Shown here in pieces: positions 17,493 to 26,059 of a stretch of DNA of 64,000 nt (position 1 is its first letter; each line of letters starts with the position of its first letter). This DNA is from an uncultured Collinsella sp. (GTDB lineage: Bacteria > Actinomycetota > Coriobacteriia > Coriobacteriales > Coriobacteriaceae). Under the pieces are notes generated by a model, which worked only from the letters and a program-made list of their open reading frames with translations, was not told where the DNA came from and did no database searches. The DNA lies in NCBI GenBank assembly GCA_900552385.1, contig URZI01000001.1, positions 124,001 through 188,000 on the forward strand, written 5' to 3'. The translations under genes and the position numbers were made by a program.

Positions 17493-18817
17493 GCCTGCAA
17501 ACGAGGATTAAGGCTGCTGGCGCTGCAGCGGCGGCAGCGCCTGTAGATGCGGGGCGTCGCCGCGCGGTGAAACGACGCACCAAGCGCGCCGTGATGGACC
17601 GCATGGGTTACGACGAAGTGGCGCGTATCAGCGCCTATATCGACCCGGCACTTGCCCGCTCGGAATTGCGTCCTGCGGTGGAGGCGGCGCTCAATGTTGA
17701 GGAGCCGACCGATCTCGCGACGCCCGAGCGCGAGACTATCATCGACGAGATTTTGGATGACGTGGTGGGCTTGGGGCCGTTGCAGCCGCTCATCGAGGAC
17801 GACACCGTTACCGAAATCATGATCAACGGCTGCCGCTCGGCTTTCTTTGAACGCGGCGGCGTCTTGTACCCCATCGAGCATGCGTTTGAGGATGATGAGC
17901 AGATCCGGGTGCTTATCGACCGCATCATCTCGCCACTTGGCCGCCGTATCGACGAGCGCAGCCCCATCGTCAACGCCCGCCTCAAAACTGGCTATCGCGT
18001 CAACGCGGTGATTCCGCCTGTGGCGATTGACGGACCGATTCTCACCATCCGAAAGTTCTCGGACCGTATCTGCTCGCTGGACGAGCTTGTGGGGCTGGGG
18101 TCGCTGCCGCTTTGGTATGCGCAGCTGCTGTCGTGCGCGGTGTCGCTGCGACAGGACCTGGCGGTTGCGGGAGGCACGGGATCTGGTAAGACCACCCTGC
18201 TCAACGCGTTGTCATGCGAGATCTCCACCGGCGAGCGCATCGTGACGATCGAGGACTCTGCCGAGCTCAAGTTTGCGCATCATCCGCACGTGGTGCGCCT
18301 AGAGGCGCGCGAGGCTTCAATTGAGGGCGAGGGCGCGGTGACGATCCGCGACCTGGTGACCAATGCCCTGCGCATGCGCCCCGACCGCATCGTGGTGGGC
18401 GAGGTGCGCGGTGCCGAGTGCTGCGACATGTTGCAGGCCATGAACACGGGCCACGACGGGTCGCTCACCACGCTTCATGCGGGTTCCGAGCAGGAGACCG
18501 TGGTGCGTCTGACGTTGCTTGCACGTTATGGCATCGATCTGCCGAGCGAGCTCATCGAGGAGCAGATTGCCATGGCGCTCGACGGCATCGTGATGTCCGA
18601 GCGCCACGCCGATGGCAGGCGTTTCGTCTCCTCGTATTCGGGGGTGCGTCGCGCCGCGTCGGGCGGCGTAGAGCTCGAGCGCTATGTGACTTTCGATGCC
18701 GCCGAGCGCACCTGGAAGCTTGACCGCGAGCCGCCGTTTATCGCAGAAGGCCTGCGGTCGGGGACGCTCACACAAGAGGAGGTGGACGAATGGAGGTTGC
18801 TGTGCCCCTCGTCGTAG
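17489..18817 (+). CDS. cpaF: Tad pilus secretion ATPase CpaF/TadA
   Basis: Hexameric type II/IV secretion ATPase that drives pilus assembly from the cytoplasm (442 aa). An N-terminal three-helix domain and N2 domain are followed by Walker [10 protein letters not shown] (about 229-237), an Asp box (IEDSAELKF), Walker B-like [12 protein letters not shown] and a His box ([13 protein letters not shown]). All catalytic signatures are intact. It overlaps cpaE by 4 bp and tadB by 28 bp, marking tight translational coupling. Confidence 0.92.
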   Translation: MSLQTRIKAAGAAAAAAPVDAGRRRAVKRRTKRAVMDRMGYDEVARISAYIDPALARSELRPAVEAALNVEEPTDLATPERETIIDEILDDVVGLGPLQPLIEDDTVTEIMINGCRSAFFERGGVLYPIEHAFEDDEQIRVLIDRIISPLGRRIDERSPIVNARLKTGYRVNAVIPPVAIDGPILTIRKFSDRICSLDELVGLGSLPLWYAQLLSCAVSLRQDLAVAGGTGSGKTTLLNALSCEISTGERIVTIEDSAELKFAHHPHVVRLEAREASIEGEGAVTIRDLVTNALRMRPDRIVVGEVRGAECCDMLQAMNTGHDGSLTTLHAGSEQETVVRLTLLARYGIDLPSELIEEQIAMALDGIVMSERHADGRRFVSSYSGVRRAASGGVELERYVTFDAAERTWKLDREPPFIAEGLRSGTLTQEEVDEWRLLCPSS

Positions 18818-19716
18818 GGGGTTTGGCAGGGTTTTCTGTTGCGACGGCGTGCGGGGCGGAACCTCGTGTGCCGCAGGTACCGCCGGCGGAGCTGGCGCGT
18901 CAGGCGCTCGAGACGGTGGCAGAGAAGCTGCCGCGTGAGCTGGTGGAAAACGATCTGCTGAAAAAGATCGCCCGTTCGTGGGCATCGCTGGCTCCGGCGC
19001 GTCGCCTTGGCCTCGCGATCGAGGATGCTTCGGGGCGTTTGGCGTTTCTGCTGCTATCGAGCAGTGTCTGCTGCGTTTTGCTAACGATGGTGTCGTTATC
19101 GCCTCTCGGATTTGCCTTGGGACTTGTTGCTCCGTTTGCCGTTGGCGCCGCTCGGGATGGCTTTGAGAGCCGGCGCGAGCAACACGATGCAGAAGAGGCC
19201 ATGCCCGAGGCGTTTACCGCACTTTCCATGTCGCTTGCCTCGGGACATTCACTGGCCCAGGGCATGCGCTTTGTGGGCGCTCATGCGCAAGAACCGGTGC
19301 ATACCGAGTTTTTGCGGGTGGCGGCGGCAATCGATTGCGGCATCTCGGCGACCGACGCGCTCGATGACTTGCTCGTGCGCATCGACGCCCCTGGCCTTTC
19401 GCTTGTGACCTTGGCGCTTAAGGTGTCTCAGCGCACCGGTGCTCCGCTTGCCGACTTACTGTCCGAGGCGTCGAGCATGGTGGGGGAGCGCATTGAGCTC
19501 AAGCGCCGCCTGGATGTTAAGACGTCGCAGGCTCGCATGTCTGCGCATATGGTCGCGGCGATGCCGACGGGCATGTGCGCGGTGTTGGCGCTGCTTTCGG
19601 CAGATTTTCGTCGCGGTCTTGCGACGCCTGCCGGCGCGGGCGCTGTGGTGCTGGGTCTTGCCCTCAACGCCGTTGCCCTGGTGGTTATCCGGCGCATTAT
19701 GCGGGTGAAGCTATGA
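18790..19716 (+). CDS. tadB: Tad pilus inner-membrane platform protein TadB (T2SSF family)
   Basis: Membrane platform subunit (308 aa) with the GspF/T2SSF domain. Two hydrophobic segments lie at about 75-120; the cytoplasmic T2SSF domain (ALSMSLASGHSLAQGMRFVG ... LSLVTLALKVSQRTGAPLADLL) follows, with two more membrane helices near the C-terminus. It starts inside the cpaF 3' end and its stop overlaps the tadC start (ATGA). Confidence 0.85.
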   Translation: MEVAVPLVVGGLAGFSVATACGAEPRVPQVPPAELARQALETVAEKLPRELVENDLLKKIARSWASLAPARRLGLAIEDASGRLAFLLLSSSVCCVLLTMVSLSPLGFALGLVAPFAVGAARDGFESRREQHDAEEAMPEAFTALSMSLASGHSLAQGMRFVGAHAQEPVHTEFLRVAAAIDCGISATDALDDLLVRIDAPGLSLVTLALKVSQRTGAPLADLLSEASSMVGERIELKRRLDVKTSQARMSAHMVAAMPTGMCAVLALLSADFRRGLATPAGAGAVVLGLALNAVALVVIRRIMRVKL

Positions 19717-20354
19717 GCGCCCCGGTTGCAGTTGCGGCTTGCCTGTGCGCTCTGAGTGTATTTGTCGCGACGGGTTTGGATCGGGCGGATGCACGCAAGA
19801 TCGCAGAGGCCTGCAAGCGCGAGGCGGTGCTGGTCGCTGCCGCGGGTCGCTCGGTGGTCGATGCTCTGGCCGCGCGAATGAAGGGCGCGGTTGGAGCGGG
19901 CGGCCCGGCGCGAGTATCGCTCGGCGAAGTGTCCGAGATGATCGATGTTGTGCGCTTGGGTCTTTCGGCCGGTCTTTCGTTTGATGCTGCGCTTGAGATT
20001 TTCTGCGCCAACCGCCGGTCAGTGCTGGCTCTTCGACTTGAGCGGGCCTGCATGGCGTGGCAGGTGGGCGTGGGCACGCGTGAGGACGAGTTGTTGGCCG
20101 CCGCACGCGACCTGGACGTGCGAGCGCTCGAGACCTTTGCCATCACGGTGGGGCAGGCGCTCGCTCTGGGTGCCCCACTTGCCGAGACACTGGCCGCTCA
20201 AAGTCGCGAGATCCGTGCGGCTCATCGCGCCGCGGTCGAGCGCGAGATCGAGCGTGCGCCCGTCAAGCTGCTGATTCCCACCGGCACGCTCATCTTGCCG
20301 GCGTTGCTTCTGTCCATATTGGGCCCGCTGTTGGGAGCAGGCGGGATGATGTAG
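19713..20354 (+). CDS. tadC: Tad pilus inner-membrane platform protein TadC (T2SSF family)
   Basis: Second, shorter platform protein (213 aa). ATG 19713 overlaps the tadB stop; a longer frame upstream is rejected. The T2SSF pattern is EMIDVVRLGLSAGLSFDAAL ... ETFAITVGQALALGAPLAETL, with a C-terminal membrane helix (LLIPTGTLILPALLLSILG). It likely pairs with TadB as the base of the pilus motor. Confidence 0.83.
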   Translation: MSAPVAVAACLCALSVFVATGLDRADARKIAEACKREAVLVAAAGRSVVDALAARMKGAVGAGGPARVSLGEVSEMIDVVRLGLSAGLSFDAALEIFCANRRSVLALRLERACMAWQVGVGTREDELLAAARDLDVRALETFAITVGQALALGAPLAETLAAQSREIRAAHRAAVEREIERAPVKLLIPTGTLILPALLLSILGPLLGAGGMM

Positions 20355-20364
20355 GGAGGAATAC

Positions 20365-20598
20365 ATGAACACGATGACTGACGTTGCTGGCAAGGTCTGG
20401 AGCTGGGCTGTTTGCCAGTCAATTCGCGCTCGCCAGCATGCCGGGGAGCTACTGCAGGAGGAGAGTGCGCAGGGCACCACCGAATACGCCATCTTGGTCG
20501 GCGTGCTCGTGGTGATCGCCATCATTGCCATTGTCGCATTTAAGGGCAAGGTCCAAGATCTATGGAGCGCTATCAGCGAGGGCATCAACAGCCTGTAG
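20365..20598 (+). CDS. flp: Flp-family type IVb pilin
   Basis: Small pilin (77 aa), the likely major subunit. A hydrophilic leader ends in EESAQG; the mature part would start TTEYAIL and continue as one hydrophobic helix, ending near the C-terminus. The Gly before TTEY fits prepilin peptidase cleavage. SD GGAGG precedes ATG 20365. It lies 10 bp after tadC and overlaps the next gene by 37 bp. Confidence 0.87.
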   Translation: MNTMTDVAGKVWSWAVCQSIRARQHAGELLQEESAQGTTEYAILVGVLVVIAIIAIVAFKGKVQDLWSAISEGINSL

Positions 20599-21125
20599 AG
20601 GGTAGGCGGCCTGTCGGCGCACTGCTGGTGTTTGCCTGTGTGGTTGTGGCGGTGGCAGTGGCGGTTTGGGGGCTAAACGCCGCGCGGCAGCAGCGTCCTG
20701 GGGCCGCCTTCGATTCGGGCTCAGATTCGGCGGTGGCGTCTCAAAAAGATGAGATGCGAGATGCGGACGATTCGGATGTCGCTGTCACGGCGCAAACCTT
20801 TCTGCGGATGCTCGACAAGCGGTCTGGCACTGCGACGGATTCGCCTGAGGACAACGCGATTGCGGTCCGGCTTGCATGGTCCGAGGACCGACCGATGACC
20901 GAGGCAGCGGCGGATATGTTACGCGCCTACCGCGAGGTGTCAACGGCCCAGCTCGCCCTGAGCGGCTATCTCGATATTAAGGGTAACGTATGGGGCGCCA
21001 TTGTGCGCGATGGGCGCGGCTGGGTCGATATGGTGACGGTTGCCGCGGATACTGGCGATGCTTCGTGTCGTCTGCGCGCGGTGCGCCTGGCCCCGCAAAC
21101 AATAAGCTCAAAGGAGGGGTCGTGA
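20562..21125 (+). CDS. Hypothetical Tad-locus membrane protein
   Basis: 187 aa with one N-terminal membrane helix (about 17-37, VGALLVFACVVVAVAVAVW) and an extracytoplasmic domain of about 145 residues rich in Ser, Asp and Ala. I do not recognise the family. Its place between two pilin-like genes suggests a pilus accessory role. The start is uncertain: ATG 20562 lies within flp and no strong SD is evident. Confidence 0.6.
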   Translation: MERYQRGHQQPVEGRRPVGALLVFACVVVAVAVAVWGLNAARQQRPGAAFDSGSDSAVASQKDEMRDADDSDVAVTAQTFLRMLDKRSGTATDSPEDNAIAVRLAWSEDRPMTEAAADMLRAYREVSTAQLALSGYLDIKGNVWGAIVRDGRGWVDMVTVAADTGDASCRLRAVRLAPQTISSKEGS

Positions 21126-21126
21126 A

Positions 21127-21345
21127 ATGCATGACGTCCTGCGCGAGGAATCTGCCCAGGCGACGGTCGAATACGCCATCGTCACGGTGGCGCTGTTATC
21201 GATCGTGCTGGCGATTGCGGGGCTTTGGCGTGCTGGCACCGATGGGCACTTGGCGGCGCTGGTTGAGCGGGCGGCATCCCATGGCGTTGCCTCGACGTCG
21301 GTTATCGACGCCGCTGCGGGCGCTAAGGACATCGCGTTGTATTGA
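21127..21345 (+). CDS. Second Flp/TadE-like minor pilin
   Basis: 72-aa pilin-like protein: leader MHDVLREESAQA, then TVEYAIVTVALLSIVLAIAGLW as a single hydrophobic helix and a short tail. It has the same EESAQ-x-T-x-E-Y signature as the 77-aa pilin, but Ala stands where Gly is expected at the cleavage site. SD AAAGGAGGGG lies before the ATG. It is likely a minor pilin; processing is uncertain. Confidence 0.72.
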   Translation: MHDVLREESAQATVEYAIVTVALLSIVLAIAGLWRAGTDGHLAALVERAASHGVASTSVIDAAAGAKDIALY

Positions 21346-21817
21346 TATCGCGCGCGAGGACCGGGCGCAGTCTACGGTCGAGGCTGCTTTTTTGCTGCCG
21401 ACGTTTCTGATGCTCATTCTTCTCGCACTGCAACCGGTGTGTTTGCTCTATACGCGCGCGGTCATGGAGTCTGCCGCCGCCGAGACCGCGCGGCTCATGA
21501 CCACGACGACGGCGGAGGACGACGATCTTAAGGAGTTCACCCGCCGCCGGCTTGCCGCAGTGCCCAACGTTTCGATCTTTCATGCCGGCGGGCCGTTGTC
21601 GTGGGATGTCGAGCTTAGCCGGGCCGATGCGGGCGGCGTCTCGTCCGTGTCTGTTTCCGGCGAGGTCAAGCCGTTGCCTGTGATCGGTGCGTTTGCGCAG
21701 GCTATGGGTGGTACCGCCGAGGGCGGCTACGTTGAGCTCAAGGTCGATGTCTCGTATCAATCACGTCCCGAATGGCTGGAGGGAGATTATGATTCGTGGA
21801 TTGCTGCATGGGATTAA
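21281..21817 (+). CDS. tadE: TadE-like pseudopilin
   Basis: About 178 aa. Signature REDRAQSTVEAAFLLPTFLM starts the hydrophobic helix and matches the TadE-like family; the C-terminal part is a small extracytoplasmic domain. The start is unsure: ATG 21281 overlaps the preceding gene by 65 bp and lacks a strong SD; no ATG, GTG or TTG with an SD was found nearer the helix. Its 3' end overlaps the large TadG-like gene by 29 bp. Confidence 0.72.
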   Translation: MALPRRRLSTPLRALRTSRCIDIAREDRAQSTVEAAFLLPTFLMLILLALQPVCLLYTRAVMESAAAETARLMTTTTAEDDDLKEFTRRRLAAVPNVSIFHAGGPLSWDVELSRADAGGVSSVSVSGEVKPLPVIGAFAQAMGGTAEGGYVELKVDVSYQSRPEWLEGDYDSWIAAWD

Positions 21818-23942
21818 GCGTTTCTGGTCTAGACGCGTTTTGACGCGCCGTCCGAGCTGCCATCGCAAGCGAGGCGGCTTTATGGGTCGAGCCGGTATCG
21901 ACCTGTTTATCGAAGACGGTGCCTACACCACGCTTTCCTCTGCGGTGGTCATCTTGGTGGTGCTCACGCTGCTGTTTTCGTCGACGGCGGCGATATGGAG
22001 CATGTCGCGCGCGGGGGACACCCAGGTGGCTGCCGATAGCGGCGCGCTGGCAGGCGCCAATGTGGTGTCGTCCTATCACACGGCTGCCACGGTGGTGGAT
22101 GCGAGCATCTTGAGTTTGGGCCTAGCGGGGTTTGCCACAATCGGGACGGGCCTGGTCGCCATCCTCATCCCGGGTGCCGAACCAGTTGCCGGCAATATGG
22201 TCGACACCGGGATTGAGATCATTAAAACGCGCAACAAGTTTGCCAAAAGCGCATCGGAAGGCTTACAGAAAATCGAGACGGCTCTGCCGTATCTGATCGC
22301 CGCGCGTGCCACGCAGGCGGTGTCGGCGCAGGATACCGATAGTGTGACCTATACCGGTACGGCGCTTGCCGTGCCCAAGACATCCGAGTCGGACTTCGCT
22401 GCGCTCGAGGGGTCCGAGATCTCGACCGATGCCATTAAAGGCACATCAGATGATTTAGAGCGTGCGGCCGAGGAGCTGCGGAAGGCTTCTGAGGACACGG
22501 CGAAGGCTAAAGAGCGCGCTTGGCTGGCGGATTGTGGCGGGTCGGACGAGAGTTCGATTGGCAAGTACTCGTGTATGTGGGAGCGTGCGAAAAAACTAGC
22601 AGAACTATCTGACAGTCAGAACCGTCATGAAAAGTCGAGCATCACATGGGAGCCGCAAATAGCGCTCGATCGCGCGAAAATCTATTACCGGCAGCGCTTG
22701 GCGAATGAAAAGCCTCAGGGATCGAGCGTCGAGATGAAGGCGGAGTCGGCGGCGCGCAAGGCGTTTTACACCTATGCGAGTACAGAGGTCAATCGTGCAT
22801 ATGTAACCGAGGACGGAGATGAAGTTACTTCCCATATCCCGCTGTTGCCGCGCAACGCTGACGAGGTGCGAGCGACGGAACTCTATACCGATGCGGCGTG
22901 GCCAACCAGCGCCATCGATGGCAAGACGTATCTGCATTACGGAACGAGTTGCCCCAACTATAAGAAGGGGTCGCCAGGCGGGTTAGCCTCGGTTGCTGAT
23001 TATGACGGACAGGACAGATGCAACAGATGCCATTTTGGCGTTTCGTCGCTCGGTGCCGTTGCAGCGCCTTCGACTTCTATCGAAAACGGCTTTGAGTACC
23101 ACTTCGATAAGTTCAAAGAGGCCCTGGAAGACTACGTCGAATGCCGCAACAAAGAGCTCGAGCTCGAGCGTCAGACCGAGGATGAGGCCGACCGTGCGGG
23201 CAATGCGTTTGACCAGGCCATCAAGGAGCTTTCCGGCGAGCGCCCGCGTATCGCCCCGCCCGGTCGCAACGGCGTGGTTGCCCTTGCGGTTTCGGGTGCC
23301 ATCTCGAGCCCCGATGAGCTCAACTCTTCGTTTAACACGGCAGTCAGGCTTGGCGATCGCGGTGCTATCTCTGCCGCGGTGCTGGCGCCCGATGAGGCGG
23401 CGGCGCAAAACAACGTGCTTTCGCGATTTTTCTCGACATTGAAGGAACGCTCGGGCGGCGTTGCCGGCGTACTCGATGGCGTCATGGATGTTTGGGGACG
23501 GCTGCTCGTAGGATACGGTGATATCCAAGGTTCGGCCGACGAACTTATGGACGAGATGATTAAGGGCCTAGGAGGGGGCAGCGGCGCGTTGGGCTCCATC
23601 GCATCGTGGCTCGGCGATACCGTTTCGGCGTCCGTGGCGGCGTTGGGCCTGGAGCCGTGCGACTTGCGCCTGCGAAAGCCGGTGCTGACCGATTCCGCCA
23701 ATATCATTAAGAGCCCGGGGTCTGACATTGCGGGTCTCTCTCAAGCGCAAGACAAACTGCGAAGTATTCCGTTGGGCGTGACCGATCCCAAGGCGCTTTG
23801 CGAGGCGTTGGAATATCAAGTCGAACGCACCATTAGCGGTACGGTGTTCACACTTGCGGAGATTCCTCTGCCCGGCGGCGGCTCCATCCCGCTCACCGTC
23901 GATGTCGCCACGCTGGTTGGCGCTCTGGGCGGTGGGTCGTAA
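21789..23942 (+). CDS. Large TadG-like Tad-locus surface protein
   Basis: 717-aa protein with one N-terminal membrane helix (about 47-70, LSSAVVILVVLTLLFSS) followed by a long extracytoplasmic region. AGDTQVAADSGALAGA after the helix fits the TadG/TadE-like family. The middle (about 215-310 and 440-500) is rich in Glu, Lys and Ala and probably coiled coil. A cysteine cluster CPNY ... CNRCHFG lies near residues 395-420. SD GGAGGGAG precedes ATG 21789. Bases about 22440-23030 look AT-richer than the rest of the operon. Function in pilus assembly or adhesion is inferred. Confidence 0.65.
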   Translation: MIRGLLHGIKRFWSRRVLTRRPSCHRKRGGFMGRAGIDLFIEDGAYTTLSSAVVILVVLTLLFSSTAAIWSMSRAGDTQVAADSGALAGANVVSSYHTAATVVDASILSLGLAGFATIGTGLVAILIPGAEPVAGNMVDTGIEIIKTRNKFAKSASEGLQKIETALPYLIAARATQAVSAQDTDSVTYTGTALAVPKTSESDFAALEGSEISTDAIKGTSDDLERAAEELRKASEDTAKAKERAWLADCGGSDESSIGKYSCMWERAKKLAELSDSQNRHEKSSITWEPQIALDRAKIYYRQRLANEKPQGSSVEMKAESAARKAFYTYASTEVNRAYVTEDGDEVTSHIPLLPRNADEVRATELYTDAAWPTSAIDGKTYLHYGTSCPNYKKGSPGGLASVADYDGQDRCNRCHFGVSSLGAVAAPSTSIENGFEYHFDKFKEALEDYVECRNKELELERQTEDEADRAGNAFDQAIKELSGERPRIAPPGRNGVVALAVSGAISSPDELNSSFNTAVRLGDRGAISAAVLAPDEAAAQNNVLSRFFSTLKERSGGVAGVLDGVMDVWGRLLVGYGDIQGSADELMDEMIKGLGGGSGALGSIASWLGDTVSASVAALGLEPCDLRLRKPVLTDSANIIKSPGSDIAGLSQAQDKLRSIPLGVTDPKALCEALEYQVERTISGTVFTLAEIPLPGGGSIPLTVDVATLVGALGGGS

Positions 23943-24418
23943 TGAGTATCCGCATGCGTCTGCGCGAGGAGCGCGCCCAAGCGACGGTTGAGATGGCAGT
24001 GGTTACGCCCGTTTTGCTGGTGCTGGCACTCGTCGTGTACAACGTCATGATCTTTGCCAGCGCTGTCGCGCGCTTCGACCGCGTGGTGCCCGACATCGTG
24101 TTGGCGCACGCCGTGGCGTCGGAGGGGGAGGGCGACGAAAGCTCTGCCGATGCCTCGGCGACGGTTCAGACTCAAATTCTGAATGCCATGGAAGGCTATG
24201 ACTTGCAGATCGAAGTGTCGAGCGAGCAAGGCGCGAAGGCATTGGATGGTGGCCTGCTCTCCCTATCCGGTACGTTTAGGACCTACACCTGCACCATGCA
24301 CTATGAGCCGTGGCCGACTTCTCTCAGCATCGCTGGCGTTTTGCTGGGGGCGCCGACAACGTTGTCGCACGAGCGCGCGGTGACGGTCGATCCATGGCGT
24401 CCGGGGGTGGTCATGTGA
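23942..24418 (+). CDS. TadE-like pseudopilin (second copy)
   Basis: 158 aa with signature REERAQATVEMAVVTPVLL and one hydrophobic helix, then a small extracytoplasmic domain. ATG overlaps the stop of the TadG-like gene (TAATG). It carries the same AQ-x-T-V-E motif as the three other pilin-like proteins of the locus. The next gene starts inside its stop (GTGA). Confidence 0.75.
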   Translation: MSIRMRLREERAQATVEMAVVTPVLLVLALVVYNVMIFASAVARFDRVVPDIVLAHAVASEGEGDESSADASATVQTQILNAMEGYDLQIEVSSEQGAKALDGGLLSLSGTFRTYTCTMHYEPWPTSLSIAGVLLGAPTTLSHERAVTVDPWRPGVVM

Positions 24419-24774
24419 CCGCGGTCTCGTCCTACATCGCCTACGCGCGGGCACTCAACAGGCTGGGTTGGACGCCGGCCGAGTTTGTGGTGGCGGAGTC
24501 GTTTGTCGTGCGCCTGCGCGGCATGCTGGGACGGCGTCCGGTTGCCGCCAACGGCCTGCCGCTCGTCATGGCGTTTCCACGCTGCTCTTCGGTCCATACG
24601 TGTTTTATGGCCTATCCCATCGACATCGCCTTCATCAATCGCGACGGCAATATCCTCGCGCGCTACGAAAACGTACGTCCCTGGTGTATGTGCTCCTGCC
24701 CCGGCGCCTGGGCCGTACTAGAGCGTCCTTCAATCATTGTTTCGACCCCTGCTCTCCAACGCGTGCCGGCTTAA
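24415..24774 (+). CDS. DUF192 family protein
   Basis: 119-aa small protein of the DUF192 family: VRLRGMLGRR, MAFPRCSSVHTCFM, then PIDIAFINRDGNIL and CSCPGAWAVLE. Family function is unknown. GTG 24415 overlaps the preceding stop and has GGGGGTGG before it. Co-transcription with the Tad genes suggests a link to the pilus, but this is only by position. Confidence 0.75.
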   Translation: MTAVSSYIAYARALNRLGWTPAEFVVAESFVVRLRGMLGRRPVAANGLPLVMAFPRCSSVHTCFMAYPIDIAFINRDGNILARYENVRPWCMCSCPGAWAVLERPSIIVSTPALQRVPA

Positions 24775-24832
24775 GAATTGGCGACAGTGGACTTTCGTCA
24801 TACGAAATTGGGTAAGATGGAGGAGAAGATGC

Positions 24833-25099
24833 ATGGATGTTGAGATCCATCCCAACGCTAAAAAGCACCTGACGGAAAAGCAGGTGCTTAGCGCTTGGCT
24901 TGCGGTTACTGAGTGCATTCGTCGCGAGTCGAAGGACGAGCCGCCGAGATGGCTTGCGATTGGATGGCTCCCAGACGGACGAAGCATGGAGCTTGTCGCG
25001 GTCGAGCTTGTCCGTGGGTGGCTTATCATTCATGCCTTGTCTCCAGTCCAGAAGAAATTTTGGCAGGAGATTGAACAGGCTCGGCAAAGGGGTCGATGA
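24833..25099 (+). CDS. Putative toxin of a toxin-antitoxin pair
   Basis: 88-aa basic protein. SD GGAGGAGAAG precedes ATG 24833. The C-terminal half (MELVAVELVRGWLIIHALSPVQKKFW) has the beta-strand pattern and Ile-His-Ala strand seen in BrnT/RelE-like small toxins, but no catalytic residue can be named. The call rests on size, the 4-bp overlap with a ribbon-helix-helix gene and toxin-first order. It could be a plain hypothetical protein. Confidence 0.5.
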   Translation: MDVEIHPNAKKHLTEKQVLSAWLAVTECIRRESKDEPPRWLAIGWLPDGRSMELVAVELVRGWLIIHALSPVQKKFWQEIEQARQRGR

Positions 25100-25383
25100 T
25101 GGGCAAGACGTATACGGCCGCTAATGGTCAGGTTGTAACGGATGAAATGATTGACGCGTGGTGCGAGTCGTACGAGCGCGGAGAGTTTCCGGATGGCGAA
25201 CACACCGTTGGTGGGATCGTGCATGGACGGCCCCCGCTCTCAGGTGAGGGGACGGCAACGCTGTCGGTCAAGATTCCTCTGGGAATGAAGGAGGCCATTC
25301 GTCGACGGGCGGCTGCCGAGGGGATGACGCCAAGTGAGTTTGCCCGTGCGGCTCTGAGTGAAAAACTTCTTGCTGCCGGCTGA
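25096..25383 (+). CDS. Ribbon-helix-helix antitoxin-like protein
   Basis: 95 aa. The C-terminal 45 residues form a CopG/Arc-type ribbon-helix-helix: strand TLSVKIPLGMKEAI, then RRRAAAEGMTPSEFARAAL. The N-terminal 50 residues are acidic and may neutralise the upstream protein. ATG 25096 overlaps the previous stop (ATGATG; 25099 also possible, with AAAGGGG at better spacing). It likely autoregulates the pair. Confidence 0.62.
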   Translation: MMGKTYTAANGQVVTDEMIDAWCESYERGEFPDGEHTVGGIVHGRPPLSGEGTATLSVKIPLGMKEAIRRRAAAEGMTPSEFARAALSEKLLAAG

Positions 25384-25446
25384 TGCCTCTGACGTGCCGA
25401 TTTATAGAACCGAGGCTGTGCTCAAAAACTTTTTTAAAATTCTCGG

Positions 25447-25474
25447 TTGACCGGAACGCGTCCTTGGTTATACT
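25447..25474 (+). promoter_or_regulatory. Promoter of tRNA-Phe
   Basis: TTGACC (25447-25452), 16 nt, TATACT (25469-25474); the tRNA begins 33 nt further on. Confidence 0.7.
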
Positions 25475-25506
25475 AATCAAGCCTTGAAACAAGGCACACC
25501 TCAAAT

Positions 25507-25579
<73 letters not shown>

Positions 25580-25592
25580 CCTTGAATTGACT

Positions 25593-25624
25593 AGGACCTC
25601 TGCAAAGGGGTCCTTTTCTTTTAT
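25593..25624 (+). terminator. Terminator after tRNA-Phe
   Basis: AGGACC, loop, GGTCCT, followed by a T-rich tract. Confidence 0.7.
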
Positions 25625-25636
25625 CGAGGACTCTGC

Positions 25637-25867
25637 GGAAATTGCGTCCCGGAATTTGGCTTCAGAGTGGGATGCGTTTTCCGCTTTGAGGCCGCTTGGG
25701 AAAGCGCGACCCGGAATCCGGCGTCAGAATGGGATGTGCTTTCCTTTTGCGGTCTTTGGCGGAAACTGCGTCCCAGATCCCGCGCTCAGAACGGGATGCA
25801 TTTTCCGGTTGAGGCCTCGAACGGAAAATGCATCCCAGTCTTTTGCGAAAAACGGGACGTGCTTTCC
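25637..25867. repeat. Four 62-bp tandem units, each an imperfect hairpin
   Basis: Left arms start at 25637, 25699, 25761 and 25823, an exact 62-bp period. Consensus left arm is GGAAAnnGCnnCCC. Each is followed about 32 bp later by a right arm GGGAnGnnnTTTCC (25669, 25731, 25793, 25854) that complements it. Arms are conserved and spacers drift. 62 is not a multiple of 3, so it is not a repeated peptide. No gene is credible in 25580-26059. Confidence 0.75.
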
Positions 25868-25957
25868 GGTGCCTGCCTCCGGCGCGCGTACACGCCTCAT
25901 CGCGCCATCTCGGGCCCGCCCGCTCAGACATTCCTCCCGCTTTTGCGCCACTTTACA

Positions 25958-25994
25958 GACCGTTCGGTCGTCTGTCCGCACGCGCGGGTATACT
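25958..25994 (+). promoter_or_regulatory. TetR-like dyad and -10 upstream of the GH5-like gene
   Basis: Dyad GACCG-TT-CGGTC (25958-25969) lies 19 bp before TATACT (25989-25994), where a -35 box would be. The short symmetric form recalls TetR-family operators. The regulator is not in the window. Confidence 0.4.
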
Positions 25995-26059
25995 CAAAAC
26001 GATACTTTTCCTATGCAATACGATGCAGGCTCGGCCTGCACGATCCGAAGGGGGCAGTG

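Noticed and set aside
25637..25867. CRISPR array
   Set aside because: Conserved blocks are two 14-nt arms forming a hairpin within each 62-bp unit, spacers are not unique, and no cas gene is present.
25667..26059. N-terminal extension of the GH5-like protein through the repeat array
   Set aside because: The upstream frame crosses 62-bp repeats (not a multiple of 3) and a promoter; ATG 26060 has an SD and the family's usual N-terminus.
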